Assembly: GCF_009299835.1 (NCBI RefSeq)
Contig: NZ_VKCZ01000020.1
Location: 186,001-250,000 of the forward strand
DNA: 64,000 bases
Source of the DNA: Microlunatus speluncae
GTDB lineage: Bacteria; Actinomycetota; Actinomycetes; Propionibacteriales; Propionibacteriaceae
Direction: 5' to 3'
In this document: positions 8,572-16,461 of the stretch, piece after piece
Position numbering within the stretch: position 1 is the first letter of the stretch
Layout: each line of letters starts with the position of its first letter
Notes under the pieces: generated by a model
The model's input: the letters and a program-made list of their open reading frames with translations, nothing else
Told to the model about the DNA's origin: nothing
Database searches by the model: none
Program-made: the position numbers and the translations under genes

Positions 8572-9486
8572 ATGAAGGTCGTGCACAGCATCCATGAGCT
8601 GGAGCTGATCCGGGCGCAACTCGGCGACGCCCAGGTCGGCCTGGTGCCGACGATGGGGGCGCTGCACCCGGGGCACATGTCGCTGGTCGACCTGGCCCGC
8701 AAGGTCTGCGACGTCGTGGTGGTGAGCATCTTCGTCAACCCGCTCCAGTTCGGCCCGGAGGAGGACTACGCGCGGTATCCGCGGCCGCTGCAGCACGACC
8801 TGGACATCTGCGAGCAGGCCGGGGTCGAGCTCGTCTTCAACCCCGGCGTCACCGATCTGTTCCCGGCGCAGCGCCAGGTCACGGTGCAGGCCGGCCCGCT
8901 CGGCTCGGTCTTCGAGGGCTCGGCCCGGCCCGGCCACTTCGACGGCATGCTGACCGTCGTGCTGAAGCTGCTCAACCTGGTGCAGCCGACGATGTCGATC
9001 TTCGGCCGGAAGGACGCCCAGCAGCTGGCCAGCGTGAAGCGGATGGTCACCGATCTCAATGTCGACGTCGAGATCGTCCAGGCGCCGATCATCCGGGAGC
9101 CGGACGGCCTGGCCATGTCCAGCCGCAACCAGTATCTGTCGCCGCCGGACCGGCAGTCGGCGACCGCGATCTGGCGGGCGCTGGAGGCCGCGAGCACCGA
9201 GGTGACGGCCTCGGCCGCGAAGCGGGCGGCGACCGAGGTGCTGGACGCAGCGGCGGCCGCGAACCCGAATTTCGTCCTCGACTATGCCGAGGTCGTCGAT
9301 CCGGAGACCTTCGCGGTGCTCGACGACGAGGACAGCGGCCCGGCCCTGCTGGCCACCGCGGCGACGGTCGGCGCCACCCGGCTGATCGACAACACCGAGC
9401 TGACCCTGGCCGGCCCGCCACGGACCGATGAGGACGAGGACGCCGACGGCGACCGGATCGGCGCCTTCCGGGGCGCCCGGGCCTGA
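8572..9486 (+). CDS. panC: pantoate--beta-alanine ligase
   Basis: About 304 residues. It condenses pantoate with beta-alanine using ATP through a pantoyl-adenylate. The nucleotidyltransferase HIGH-type motif is VPTMGALHPGHMSL. SIFVNPLQFGPEEDYARYPR, the GRKDAQQL segment and the KMSKS-like region MSSRNQYLSP follow. The start is ATG 8572, with GGAGGGG six bases upstream; the frame is open back to 8470 inside the end of panB, but that part is not conserved. The gene lies 98 bases after panB, so it is likely in the same operon. The last 25 residues form a charged DEDEDADGD tail that is not part of the fold. Confidence 0.97.
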   Translation: MKVVHSIHELELIRAQLGDAQVGLVPTMGALHPGHMSLVDLARKVCDVVVVSIFVNPLQFGPEEDYARYPRPLQHDLDICEQAGVELVFNPGVTDLFPAQRQVTVQAGPLGSVFEGSARPGHFDGMLTVVLKLLNLVQPTMSIFGRKDAQQLASVKRMVTDLNVDVEIVQAPIIREPDGLAMSSRNQYLSPPDRQSATAIWRALEAASTEVTASAAKRAATEVLDAAAAANPNFVLDYAEVVDPETFAVLDDEDSGPALLATAATVGATRLIDNTELTLAGPPRTDEDEDADGDRIGAFRGARA

Positions 9487-9530
9487 ACAACGCCCGGGGG
9501 TCGCCGCGCGGCCCACTCCGCCCCGGTGTT

Positions 9531-9705
9531 CGGAATTCGACCAGGGTCGACTTTCGCGCGGTCGCTTGGCCGGTGGGGCGTACGGAATTCGACCAGGGTC
9601 GACTTTCGCGCGGTCGCTTGGCCGCTGGGGCGTACGCAACTCGACCGGGGTCGACTTTCGTGACGCAACGTTGACCTCCGGGCATGCAACCTCGCCGGGG
9701 TCGGC
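9531..9705. repeat. 52-bp tandem repeat array, three units plus a degenerate one
   Basis: Units begin at about 9531, 9583 and 9635, with a decayed one near 9687. The core reads CGGAATTCGACCAGGGTCGA in the first two. It shares the pattern CGGAA-TCG-C and GGT-GA with the 51-bp array at 104-395 (about 15 of 21 positions) and has nearly the same period. It lies between panC and the L,D-transpeptidase gene, in a 368-base region with no gene. Bases 9706-9854 probably hold the promoter of the next gene and look unique. Confidence 0.85.
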
Positions 9706-9854
9706 TGGCGTAACAGGGGTGTAGTCCGTAACGCTCGGGCAACGGTTGGGGCGGCGGATTCGCATTCCGCGGCCGACGCCGCTCCCGCGTGTTACTCCTG
9801 TGCTTTGTGTGACGCCTGAGTTTTCGGCGTCCCGGTCGAGGGGAGGCCGCAACG

Positions 9855-10994
9855 ATGGCCGATCATTGGGTACGACTCCGTGGGCTGAAGCTCCTGTCGG
9901 GGCTGGCACTGGCCGGCGCGTTGCTGGTCGCCGGGTGCGGCGTCCCGCTGCACGTCGCCGACCCCCTGCCGCCCGCGGAACGACCGCCGGCCACGGCCGG
10001 TCCGACGCCGGATGAGACCGAGCCCTCGGCCACCCCGGCCCCCACCACCTCGCCCGCGTCGCCCACCCCGGAGCCGACCCCCACACCGACGCTCAAGCCG
10101 TCGGCGACCAAGCCGCCGGCCCGGCCGATCCTGTCCGAGGGCGACTCCGGCGCCAAGGTGAAGGAGTTGCAGGCGCGGTTGAAGCAGCTGGACTGGTTCG
10201 CCGATTCGATCACCGGAACGTACGGCAAGGTCACGGCCCGCGGGGTGAAGGGCTTCCAGGGAAAGCGGAAGCTGACGGCGACCGGCGCGGTGGACCAGCG
10301 GACCTGGGAGACCTTGATCGGGATGACCCGGACGCCGACCGAAGCCGAGCTGAGCAACCGCCCCGCGCTGCTCTCCCGCGGCGACTCCGGCCGCAAGGTG
10401 AAGGAACTGCAGGCGCGACTGAAGCAGCTTGATCATTTCGACGAGTCGATCACCGGCAGCTATGGTCCGGTCACGACGGCCGCGGTCCGGGACTTCCAGC
10501 GGGACCGGGGCCTCGGGGTGACCGGCGCGGTGGACCAGCAGACCTGGGACGCCCTGGTCGGGCGGACCCGGAAGCCGACCGCGGCCGAGCTCGCCGACGC
10601 GGTCCCGAGCAGCTCCACCGCCGGGCTGGACGAGCGCTGCCTGACCGGCCGCGCGGTCTGCATCAGCAAGCGCACCAACAAGCTGGTCTGGTTGATCAAC
10701 GGCACCCCGAAGCTGCGGATGGACGTCCGGTTCGGCTCCGACGAGCTGCCCACCCGCGAGGGCACGTTTTCCGTGCTGCGCAAGAAGAAGGACGTGATCT
10801 CGAACATCTATCACACGCCGATGCCGTACTCGATGTTCTTCAGCGGCGGCCAGGCCGTGCACTACTCGGCCGACTTCGCCGCCCGCGGCTACAACGGCGC
10901 CTCGCACGGTTGTGTCAACGTCCGGAATTGGGACGCGATCGTCGCCCTCTATGCCCAGACCCGGGTCGGCGACAAGGTGATCGTCTACTCCTGA
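9855..10994 (+). CDS. L,D-transpeptidase lipoprotein with two peptidoglycan-binding domains
   Basis: About 379 residues. The N-terminus is a lipoprotein signal peptide ending in LLVAGCG (lipobox Cys near residue 29). A Pro/Thr/Ser-rich linker follows to about residue 90, then two PG_binding_1 domains (near 94-155 and 174-235), each starting GDSG.KVKELQARLKQLD. The C-terminal YkuD domain ends with YNGASHGCVNVRNW; His351 and Cys353 are the catalytic pair. Enzymes of this kind form 3-3 cross-links in peptidoglycan outside the membrane. ATG 9855 has GGGGAGG eight bases upstream. The two binding domains are near-duplicates, so a recent internal duplication is likely. Confidence 0.93.
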   Translation: MADHWVRLRGLKLLSGLALAGALLVAGCGVPLHVADPLPPAERPPATAGPTPDETEPSATPAPTTSPASPTPEPTPTPTLKPSATKPPARPILSEGDSGAKVKELQARLKQLDWFADSITGTYGKVTARGVKGFQGKRKLTATGAVDQRTWETLIGMTRTPTEAELSNRPALLSRGDSGRKVKELQARLKQLDHFDESITGSYGPVTTAAVRDFQRDRGLGVTGAVDQQTWDALVGRTRKPTAAELADAVPSSSTAGLDERCLTGRAVCISKRTNKLVWLINGTPKLRMDVRFGSDELPTREGTFSVLRKKKDVISNIYHTPMPYSMFFSGGQAVHYSADFAARGYNGASHGCVNVRNWDAIVALYAQTRVGDKVIVYS

Positions 10995-11020
10995 TCATGA
11001 TCGACAGATCCATGATCAGG
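10990..11020. terminator. possible bidirectional hairpin terminator
   Basis: CCTGATCATG (10990-10999) and CATGATCAGG (11011-11020) form a perfect 10-base stem between two convergent genes. The stem includes the stop of the transpeptidase gene. There is no run of T, so Rho-independent termination is not assured. Confidence 0.45.
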
Positions 11021-11028
11021 AAGCCGGT

Positions 11029-11856
11029 TCAGGGAAGGTCGGCGTTGACCAGGTCGGCCAACACGGTCTGCCATTGATCATCGGTGAGCTCGCTCAGCAT
11101 CCGGTCGGGCGGCGGCTCGCTGGTCGTCTTGGGGCATTCGGTGTCTTCGCCCTCGACGACGACCGATCGGATCTGCCGGTGGGTGCGGAGTTCATAGACG
11201 CGGACCCGGTAGGTCGCTCGTACCATCGGCACCGAGATCCCTGACCCGAGCCCGGTGGGGCTGTACGGACCGCAGGTCAGCTCATCGGACCGTTGTTCGC
11301 CCTCCAGCGAGCCGCAGGCAATCAGTTGCACGGCTTCCGGTTCGTCCGGATCGGCTACCGGCCAGACGGACCCGTTCGGCAGCCCCGGCGTCTCGATCAA
11401 GAGTTGACCGGTCTCGGACGGCATCTGGACGGTGACCGGATGCGGAGCGGGACCCGCATAGGGTGTGGCGTCGTCATAGGTGGTGCCGTCGCAGGCCCGG
11501 TCCAGCTCGTACACGTCATCGGGCAGGCCGCCGGGAAAGTTGACGACGATGAATGCGGTCCCGATGCCGAACGCCGCGACGAGAGCAATCACGGTGACGG
11601 CGATCCGATGCTTCTCCCGCCGGTCTGCCGGAAAGGCGACGGCCAGGCCGACGGCGAAGGCGACCAGGGCGATGCCCAAGATCATCATGATCACTGAGTC
11701 GGCCACGAGGTCGCCGTCCGGCCCGTCGTCGCTGCTGATCATGGTCTCGAGGGGAAACCAGACGGCCGCGAGGCCGCCGACCGCGAAAGCGAACACCACC
11801 AGCAGCACCAGGACCGACAGAGCGACCTCGCGCAACACCGCAGCCAACGACGACAC
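11029..11856 (-). CDS. hypothetical membrane protein with extracytoplasmic domain
   Basis: About 275 residues. Hydrophobic helices lie at about residues 10-34, 50-74 and 84-107, followed by a soluble domain of about 165 residues with cysteines in RACDGTTY, IACGSL, LTCGPY and DTECPK that could form two disulfides outside the cell. No family was recognised. The start is GTG 11856, with GAGG very close upstream. It converges with the transpeptidase gene, which may be chance. Function unknown. Confidence 0.65.
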   Translation of the reverse strand: MSSLAAVLREVALSVLVLLVVFAFAVGGLAAVWFPLETMISSDDGPDGDLVADSVIMMILGIALVAFAVGLAVAFPADRREKHRIAVTVIALVAAFGIGTAFIVVNFPGGLPDDVYELDRACDGTTYDDATPYAGPAPHPVTVQMPSETGQLLIETPGLPNGSVWPVADPDEPEAVQLIACGSLEGEQRSDELTCGPYSPTGLGSGISVPMVRATYRVRVYELRTHRQIRSVVVEGEDTECPKTTSEPPPDRMLSELTDDQWQTVLADLVNADLP

Positions 11857-11924
11857 CTCGCTTCGATCAAGTGTTTCGTTCGCAGCACTCTAAGGGTGCT
11901 GCCACCGCCGGTGAAACCTCATGA

Positions 11925-12464
11925 TCACGCAGCCGGACTGGCTTCCAGTGCCGTGCGGATGCCGGCGGCAACCTCGGCCACCGCAACCGGGGACGAGGTG
12001 TCGACCCGCACCAACGGACCCATCGCCATCGGCTCCATCTGCTCGGCCAGCGCCCACCAGCCCTCCCGGGATTCCGGTCCCTGCGGATGGATCGCATGCC
12101 TGGCCCGGGCCAGATAGCGTGCCCAGGCGAGCTCGGTCGGCACGTCGCACCAGAGCTCGACCAGGTGGTCGACGCCGGCGATCTTCAGGCCACGCTCGAA
12201 GTGCCCCCGGTTCCGGGTGGGATTGGCGACGGTCTCGACCAGCACCAGGCCCGGCACCTCGGCGGCGAGCAGCCAGATGGTCTCGCCGGTGACCGCGCCG
12301 AGCCGCTGCGTCGGGATGGTCCCGACGCCGACGGCGTCGGCCAGGGCTTCCTTGATCCGGTCCTTGCTCAGCCAGGTGGCGCCGAGCTCGGGCGCCAGCG
12401 CTCGGGCCAGGGTGCTCTTCCCGGCGCCGGGAAGGCCGTTGATCAACACCATCGTGGTCGCCAT
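11925..12464 (-). CDS. P-loop AAA-family kinase-like ATPase
   Basis: About 179 residues. Walker A is GLPGAGKST at residues 9-17, directly after a hydrophobic strand. A DRIKEAL segment resembles the lid or substrate part of small kinases of the zeta-toxin/chloramphenicol phosphotransferase group (AAA_33). It ends with predicted helices and no membrane segment. The phosphate acceptor cannot be predicted. The gene begins ATG 12464 without a clear ribosome binding site. Neighbours on both sides do not suggest a pathway. Confidence 0.8.
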   Translation of the reverse strand: MATTMVLINGLPGAGKSTLARALAPELGATWLSKDRIKEALADAVGVGTIPTQRLGAVTGETIWLLAAEVPGLVLVETVANPTRNRGHFERGLKIAGVDHLVELWCDVPTELAWARYLARARHAIHPQGPESREGWWALAEQMEPMAMGPLVRVDTSSPVAVAEVAAGIRTALEASPAA

Positions 12465-12486
12465 GGTGCACGACGCTAGCGACTTG

Positions 12487-13620
12487 CTAGAAGCGGATGG
12501 TGACGAAGCGGGGCCGGTTGTTGTTGACGTTGTACGAGATCACCAGCTCGCCGGGCTGGCTGATGCCGGGATGGGCGGCGACGTTGTACGGCGCGTAGAG
12601 GTTGCCGACGCCGCCCTCGGGGGCGGTGTAGACCGCGGTCCGCGGGCCGAACGGGCCGGCCGGGGTCGGCGCGGTGGCCACGTACACGCGGTGGTCGGTG
12701 AAGATCGCCGCCGAGGTGGTGGTGAGCACGAACTGCCCGTTCATCGGGGTCACGCTGTAGGAGGCGCCGACGTCGGTGGTGATCGCGACCGTCGAATCCG
12801 GATCGGAGGTCCAGCGCGTGCCGTTCCAGAACTGCCAGTCCTGCCGGGTCAGGTGACCGGCCCGGGCGCGGGCGAGGTGGATGGAGCTGTCCTTGAGGCC
12901 GTAGATGTAGGTGAAGCGACCGCACTGCACCAGCTCGGTGCCCCAGCTGACGCCGCCCGCCTTGCCGTAGGTCGTGGTGACGTCCCGGACCTTGAAATCC
13001 TTGGTGTACGTGACGATGTCGGTGCTGATCCAGCCGAAGTTCCAGGGCGGCTCGCCGTCGGTCTTGCCGGTCCGGTACTCGAACACCTTCAGCTGGCCGC
13101 CGTCGACGATGCCGTCTCCGTTCCAGTACCAGGGGTCGCCGTCGACCGCGCCCGGCGGATCGGCGATCGAGTGCGGGTCGTGCTGGGTGCCGCCGGTGAT
13201 CGTGGTGTCCGGCAGGCCGTCGGCGCCGCCGAGCACGATCGAGCCGTGGATGAAGCCGGGCTCGGTCATGCTCTCGTCGGCGTTGACCGGACCGAGGAAG
13301 GTGTCGTTCATCAGCCACACCACGCCGTAGCCGCGGACCGTCGTGGAATAGACCCCGTCCGACGCCGCCCAGCCACCCTGGTTCGGCCAGCCGCCGCCGC
13401 TGTTGCCGAAGGCGCGGAACGCCTCCGTCACCTCGGTGTTGGCGGTGGCCGTCGGGGCGCCGAGCGAGCCGCTGGAATGGTTCGGGGCGCCGGCCGAGCA
13501 CTGGTCGGCCGGCGGCGTCGCGGGTACGGTCTCGGCCCGGGCCGCTGGGCCGAACAGGCCGAGCGCCGTGACACCGGCGAGCAGGGTGGCGCCGAGGGTG
13601 GTTCACGGTCCAGGTCTCAT
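12487..13620 (-). pseudogene. secreted beta-propeller (DUF4185/DUF5005-like) gene with TGA in its signal peptide
   Basis: From ATG 13620, with AAGGGG upstream, the gene reads MRPGP, then TGA at 13603-13605, then continues in the same frame as TTLGATLLAGVTALGLFGP followed by AARAE and about 350 further residues. If the TGA were a sense codon such as CGA, the start would be a textbook signal peptide ending ARA-E. The mature part holds motifs NSGGGWPNQGGW, VVWLMNDTFLG, PWYWNGDGIVDGGQLKVF and ELVISYNVNNN typical of DUF4185/DUF5005-type five-bladed propellers related to glycoside hydrolases. A GTG at 13431 could start an untargeted version. The gene is divergent from a LacI regulator, so a carbohydrate role is likely. 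A sequencing error cannot be excluded. Confidence 0.75.
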
Positions 13621-13668
13621 GGGAATCCCCTTCCGGCCCGATCGCGTCCACGGACGCCCCGGCCACGA

Positions 13669-13687
13669 AATGTCAACGTTGTCAATC
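13669..13687. promoter_or_regulatory. candidate LacI-family operator
   Basis: AATGTCAACGTTGTCAATC is an imperfect palindrome around a central CG (7 of 9 positions per arm). That is the usual form of LacI/PurR-family sites. It lies between the divergent propeller gene (start 13620) and the lacI-type gene (start 13750), suitably placed to control both. Confidence 0.55.
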
Positions 13688-13749
13688 GCGTTCGGACGAC
13701 TCTAGGCAGGCTGGCCGCCGGGTGGCAACACCCCACCTACAATCCCGAG

Positions 13750-14799
13750 ATGAGCACCGATCCGCCCGCCGCGCCGCCGCCTCGGCCGGGGTCGCCGCAG
13801 CCGGGGCCTCGGCGGCCGCGACTGCAGGAGGTGTCGGCCGCGACCGGGGTCAGCATCAAAACCGTCTCCCGGGCCCTGCGGGGTGACGCCGGGGTGCGCG
13901 AGTCGACCCGGCAGCGGATCGTCGCCGAGGCCGACCGGATCGGCTTCCGGCTGAACGACGTTGCCGCGGGGTTGCGCCGCAAGAGCCAGGCGATGACGAC
14001 CATCGGGGTGACCCTCGGCGACAGCGCCAATCCGTTCTTCGCGCCGATCCTGCGCGGCATCCATTCCATCGCCGCCGAACACGGCTATCTGGTCCTGACC
14101 GCCGACGCCCAGAACGATCCCGGGTTGGAGCGACGTCAACTCCAGGCCTTCTTCGCCCAACGGGTCGCCGGGCTGATCATCGCTCCGGTCGGCGACGACC
14201 TGGGCTATCTCGCGCACGAGGCCGCGTACGGTTCCGCGATCGTGTTCGTCGACTCGCCTCCACCCGGGCTCGGCTCCGCGATGGACTCGGTCACCACGAC
14301 CAACGAGGCCAGCACCCGGGCCGGGGTCGAGCACCTGCTGGCGGCCGGCCGGCGCCGGATCGCCTACCTCGGTCATCCGCGCCGGGGCAGCGGCGCGATG
14401 GAACGCTGGGCCGGCTATGTCGCCGCCCTGACCGGCGCCGGGCTGGCTGTTGATCATGAGCTGGTCCGCGACGAATTGGTGACCGAGGACGACGCGCATC
14501 GGGCCGCCGAGGATCTGCTGGGCCGCGCCCGGCCGGACGCGATCTTCGTCGACAACAATCGGCTCTGCACCGGCCTGCTCCAATCCCGGGCCTTCGCCGC
14601 GACCCGCCCCGACGTCGTCAGCTTCGACGACTTCCCGCTCGCCGCCGCCTTCGGCATCACGGTGATCGACAGCCGCCCGTACGAGGTCGGCCGAGCCGGC
14701 GCCGAACTTCTCTTCGCTCGCCTCGCCGACCCGACGGCCGCACCGCAGCGCCGCGAGCTCCCCGCTCAGTTGATCATCAACCGTGACCCGAGCTACTGA
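13750..14799 (+). CDS. LacI-family transcriptional regulator
   Basis: About 349 residues. A Pro-rich start of 25 residues leads into the helix-turn-helix LQEVSAATGVSIKTVSRALR and the hinge region GFRLNDVAAGLRRKSQ. A periplasmic-binding-protein-like sensor follows (IGVTLGDSANPFFAPILRGI, AYLGHPRRGSGAMERWAGY). Such proteins bind palindromic operators and are released or activated by sugars. ATG 13750 is the start; the frame is open much further upstream, but only antisense to other genes. It probably controls the divergent propeller gene through the site at 13669-13687. Effector unknown. Confidence 0.9.
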   Translation: MSTDPPAAPPPRPGSPQPGPRRPRLQEVSAATGVSIKTVSRALRGDAGVRESTRQRIVAEADRIGFRLNDVAAGLRRKSQAMTTIGVTLGDSANPFFAPILRGIHSIAAEHGYLVLTADAQNDPGLERRQLQAFFAQRVAGLIIAPVGDDLGYLAHEAAYGSAIVFVDSPPPGLGSAMDSVTTTNEASTRAGVEHLLAAGRRRIAYLGHPRRGSGAMERWAGYVAALTGAGLAVDHELVRDELVTEDDAHRAAEDLLGRARPDAIFVDNNRLCTGLLQSRAFAATRPDVVSFDDFPLAAAFGITVIDSRPYEVGRAGAELLFARLADPTAAPQRRELPAQLIINRDPSY

Positions 14800-14836
14800 C
14801 CTGGTGCGCTGAGTCCGATCCTCGTAATCTGAAGAG

Positions 14837-15301
14837 ATGCGGCTCCCCTGGCATCGACATCGATCGCAGCCCGAGAGCAGGTCTGCGAGGTATCCGACGG
14901 TCGTCCACTGTGACCTTGCCAAGGATGACGCCGAGATCCCTTGGCTCGTCTCGTTCGTGCTCGAGCGCTTCGAGGAGGATCAGGCGGTGGTCGATCGTTA
15001 TCGGCGCACGCGCGGCCGGGGCCCGCTGCCGCAGCCTCAGCAGAATGTCCTGAACAGCCCCGAGCATGGTCCACCCTCGGCTGACGGCCTCGAGCGCGTC
15101 CAGGTGCTCCTTGATCACCAGGCGAGGAGACGGGCTCGGTTCGAGGAGATCGAAGCCGCCATGGTGGCCGAGGGACGGATCACAGACCAGATGTTCGCCG
15201 ATCTGATGGTCTACGCGGGGCACTTCCGTACTCACCCCGACTTCCTCCGTGCCTGGAGCGTGATCAATTACCTGAATCCGCCGGACGCCGGACGAGCGTG
15301 A
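14837..15301 (+). CDS. hypothetical protein, possibly DUF6221-related
   Basis: About 154 residues, soluble and charged. It contains VSFVLERFEEDQAVVDRYRR, a middle segment DHQARRRARFEEIEAA and an end DLMVYAGHFRTHPDFLRAW. This order (short helix with E-D-x-A, then repeated basic helix, then YA-HPD-R-W) resembles DUF6221, common in Actinomycetota, though the match is loose. No function is known. The open frame on the opposite strand has no such features. A GAAGAG directly precedes the ATG. Confidence 0.6.
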   Translation: MRLPWHRHRSQPESRSARYPTVVHCDLAKDDAEIPWLVSFVLERFEEDQAVVDRYRRTRGRGPLPQPQQNVLNSPEHGPPSADGLERVQVLLDHQARRRARFEEIEAAMVAEGRITDQMFADLMVYAGHFRTHPDFLRAWSVINYLNPPDAGRA

Positions 15302-15402
15302 TCGCGGCGAAGGTCTGGCGGTCATCCGAGGGGACAGCGTCGCCGAGCGAGGACGCGATCGCCCGCCGGACCTGACTCCGGAGGGCGATCGCGATCCGGT
15401 CG

Positions 15403-15789
15403 CTAGTCCCGCGGGCCGCCGCAGGACGGGCCGTTGGCGCCGTCAAAGCGGAGGGAGCCGAAGAAGTCGCGGTAGGTGGAGAAGAAGTTGCCCTTGTCGC
15501 GCGGGCCGGTGACGGCTTCGCAGCCGGCGTAGTCGACCTCGGAATTGAGGTGGATCCAGGAGTCCGTCCGGTTCCAGTCGGACTTCCCGCGATCGTTCAT
15601 CGCGCCCAGGTCGGAGACGTCGCCCTGCACGGCGAGGATTTCGCCGCCGCCGTCCAGCCCGGAAAACATGCAGTAGTGATTGTCGGGGCAACGGTCGTAG
15701 CCCGTCGCAGCCTGGGCCGGCAGGGCCGGCAAGAACGTCAATGCCGTGATCGCGCCCGCCGCCAGCAATGCCTGAAACTTTCTGCCCAC
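15403..15789 (-). CDS. secreted peptidase inhibitor family I36-like protein
   Basis: About 128 residues. It starts with signal peptide MGRKFQALLAAGAITALTFL and a cleavage site around AQA-ATG. The mature part CPDNHYCMFSG, a GGGE segment and DYAGCEAVTG, ending PSCGG, is a beta/gamma-crystallin-like fold with four cysteines, as in the I36 inhibitor SMI of Streptomyces. The start is GTG 15789 because GAGGAGG lies five bases upstream in minus-strand sense; an upstream ATG at 15819 lacks such a site. A role as a secreted protease inhibitor is inferred from the family only. Confidence 0.8.
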   Translation of the reverse strand: MGRKFQALLAAGAITALTFLPALPAQAATGYDRCPDNHYCMFSGLDGGGEILAVQGDVSDLGAMNDRGKSDWNRTDSWIHLNSEVDYAGCEAVTGPRDKGNFFSTYRDFFGSLRFDGANGPSCGGPRD

Positions 15790-16053
15790 GATTCCTCCTC
15801 GGCCGTAATTAATTGCCATCCTGAGGATTGTAAGCAGCAGTTGCGGCAGCCGGAAGCGATTCGGCCAACTCCGATCGTGGCGGTTTCTGCGACACAACCT
15901 CACCGGGCCTGCCCTCCGACAAGCTCCTCAGCCCAAGATCATCCGCGCGCTGCTCTTCGCCCACCTTTCGGTTGCTTCGCCCCCGCAACAGACGATGCGT
16001 TGGTCGAGTAGGTGGGGCGAAGAACGGTGGAACCAACACTCAAGCGCCCCGGA

Positions 16054-16461
16054 TCAGGGCAGTCGGCCGGCCTCGTGCAGGGCGTCGAAGACCAGCGCAT
16101 CCACGACCGACACCCGATCCCGATCGGCGTGCCGGAGCCATGCCTTCTCGGCGATCTCCCGCGACGGCACCAACTCGCCCTGATATGCCGCCGTGTAACA
16201 GATCATCCGGAACGGCCCGTGGGCCGGATGACCGGGCGGGATCTCCGCGGTGTGGACGTGTCGCATCGTGTCGGGGTCGATCACGACCTGCAGTTCCTCG
16301 TCGATCTCCCGGACCAGCGTTTGGCGGTCGGACTCGCCTTCTTCGCGCATGCCGCCGGGGAGATAGAAGAGTTCCCGGCCATGGACCCGGGTCACCAGAA
16401 GTTGATCATCCCGGATCAGGATCCAGGCGACCTTCTCCCGGACGCCATGATCATCGATCAC
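16054..16461 (-). CDS. Nudix hydrolase
   Basis: About 135 residues. The Nudix box runs GGMREEGESDRQTLVREIDEEL and fits GX5EX7REUXEEXGU apart from the last Gly; the three Glu that hold Mg2+ are present. It should cleave a nucleoside diphosphate linked to X. The GTG start at 16461 overlaps the end of the acyl-CoA ligase by 11 bases, so the two are translationally coupled. A link to fatty acyl-CoA turnover is possible but not shown. Confidence 0.88.
   Translation of the reverse strand: MIDDHGVREKVAWILIRDDQLLVTRVHGRELFYLPGGMREEGESDRQTLVREIDEELQVVIDPDTMRHVHTAEIPPGHPAHGPFRMICYTAAYQGELVPSREIAEKAWLRHADRDRVSVVDALVFDALHEAGRLP

Noticed and set aside
9710-9732. MtrA-type GTAAC direct repeat before the L,D-transpeptidase
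   Set aside because: Two GTAAC occur but 18 bases apart rather than the expected spacing of about 11, and 120 bases from the gene.
12476-13666. Overlapping frame to the propeller gene
   Set aside because: It is arginine-rich shadow translation; the motif-bearing frame is the other one, with an in-frame TGA.
12217-13749. Long rightward frame upstream of the LacI regulator
   Set aside because: It runs antisense to the kinase and propeller genes, is Arg/Ala/Asp-rich without motifs, and the regulator has a normal start at 13750.
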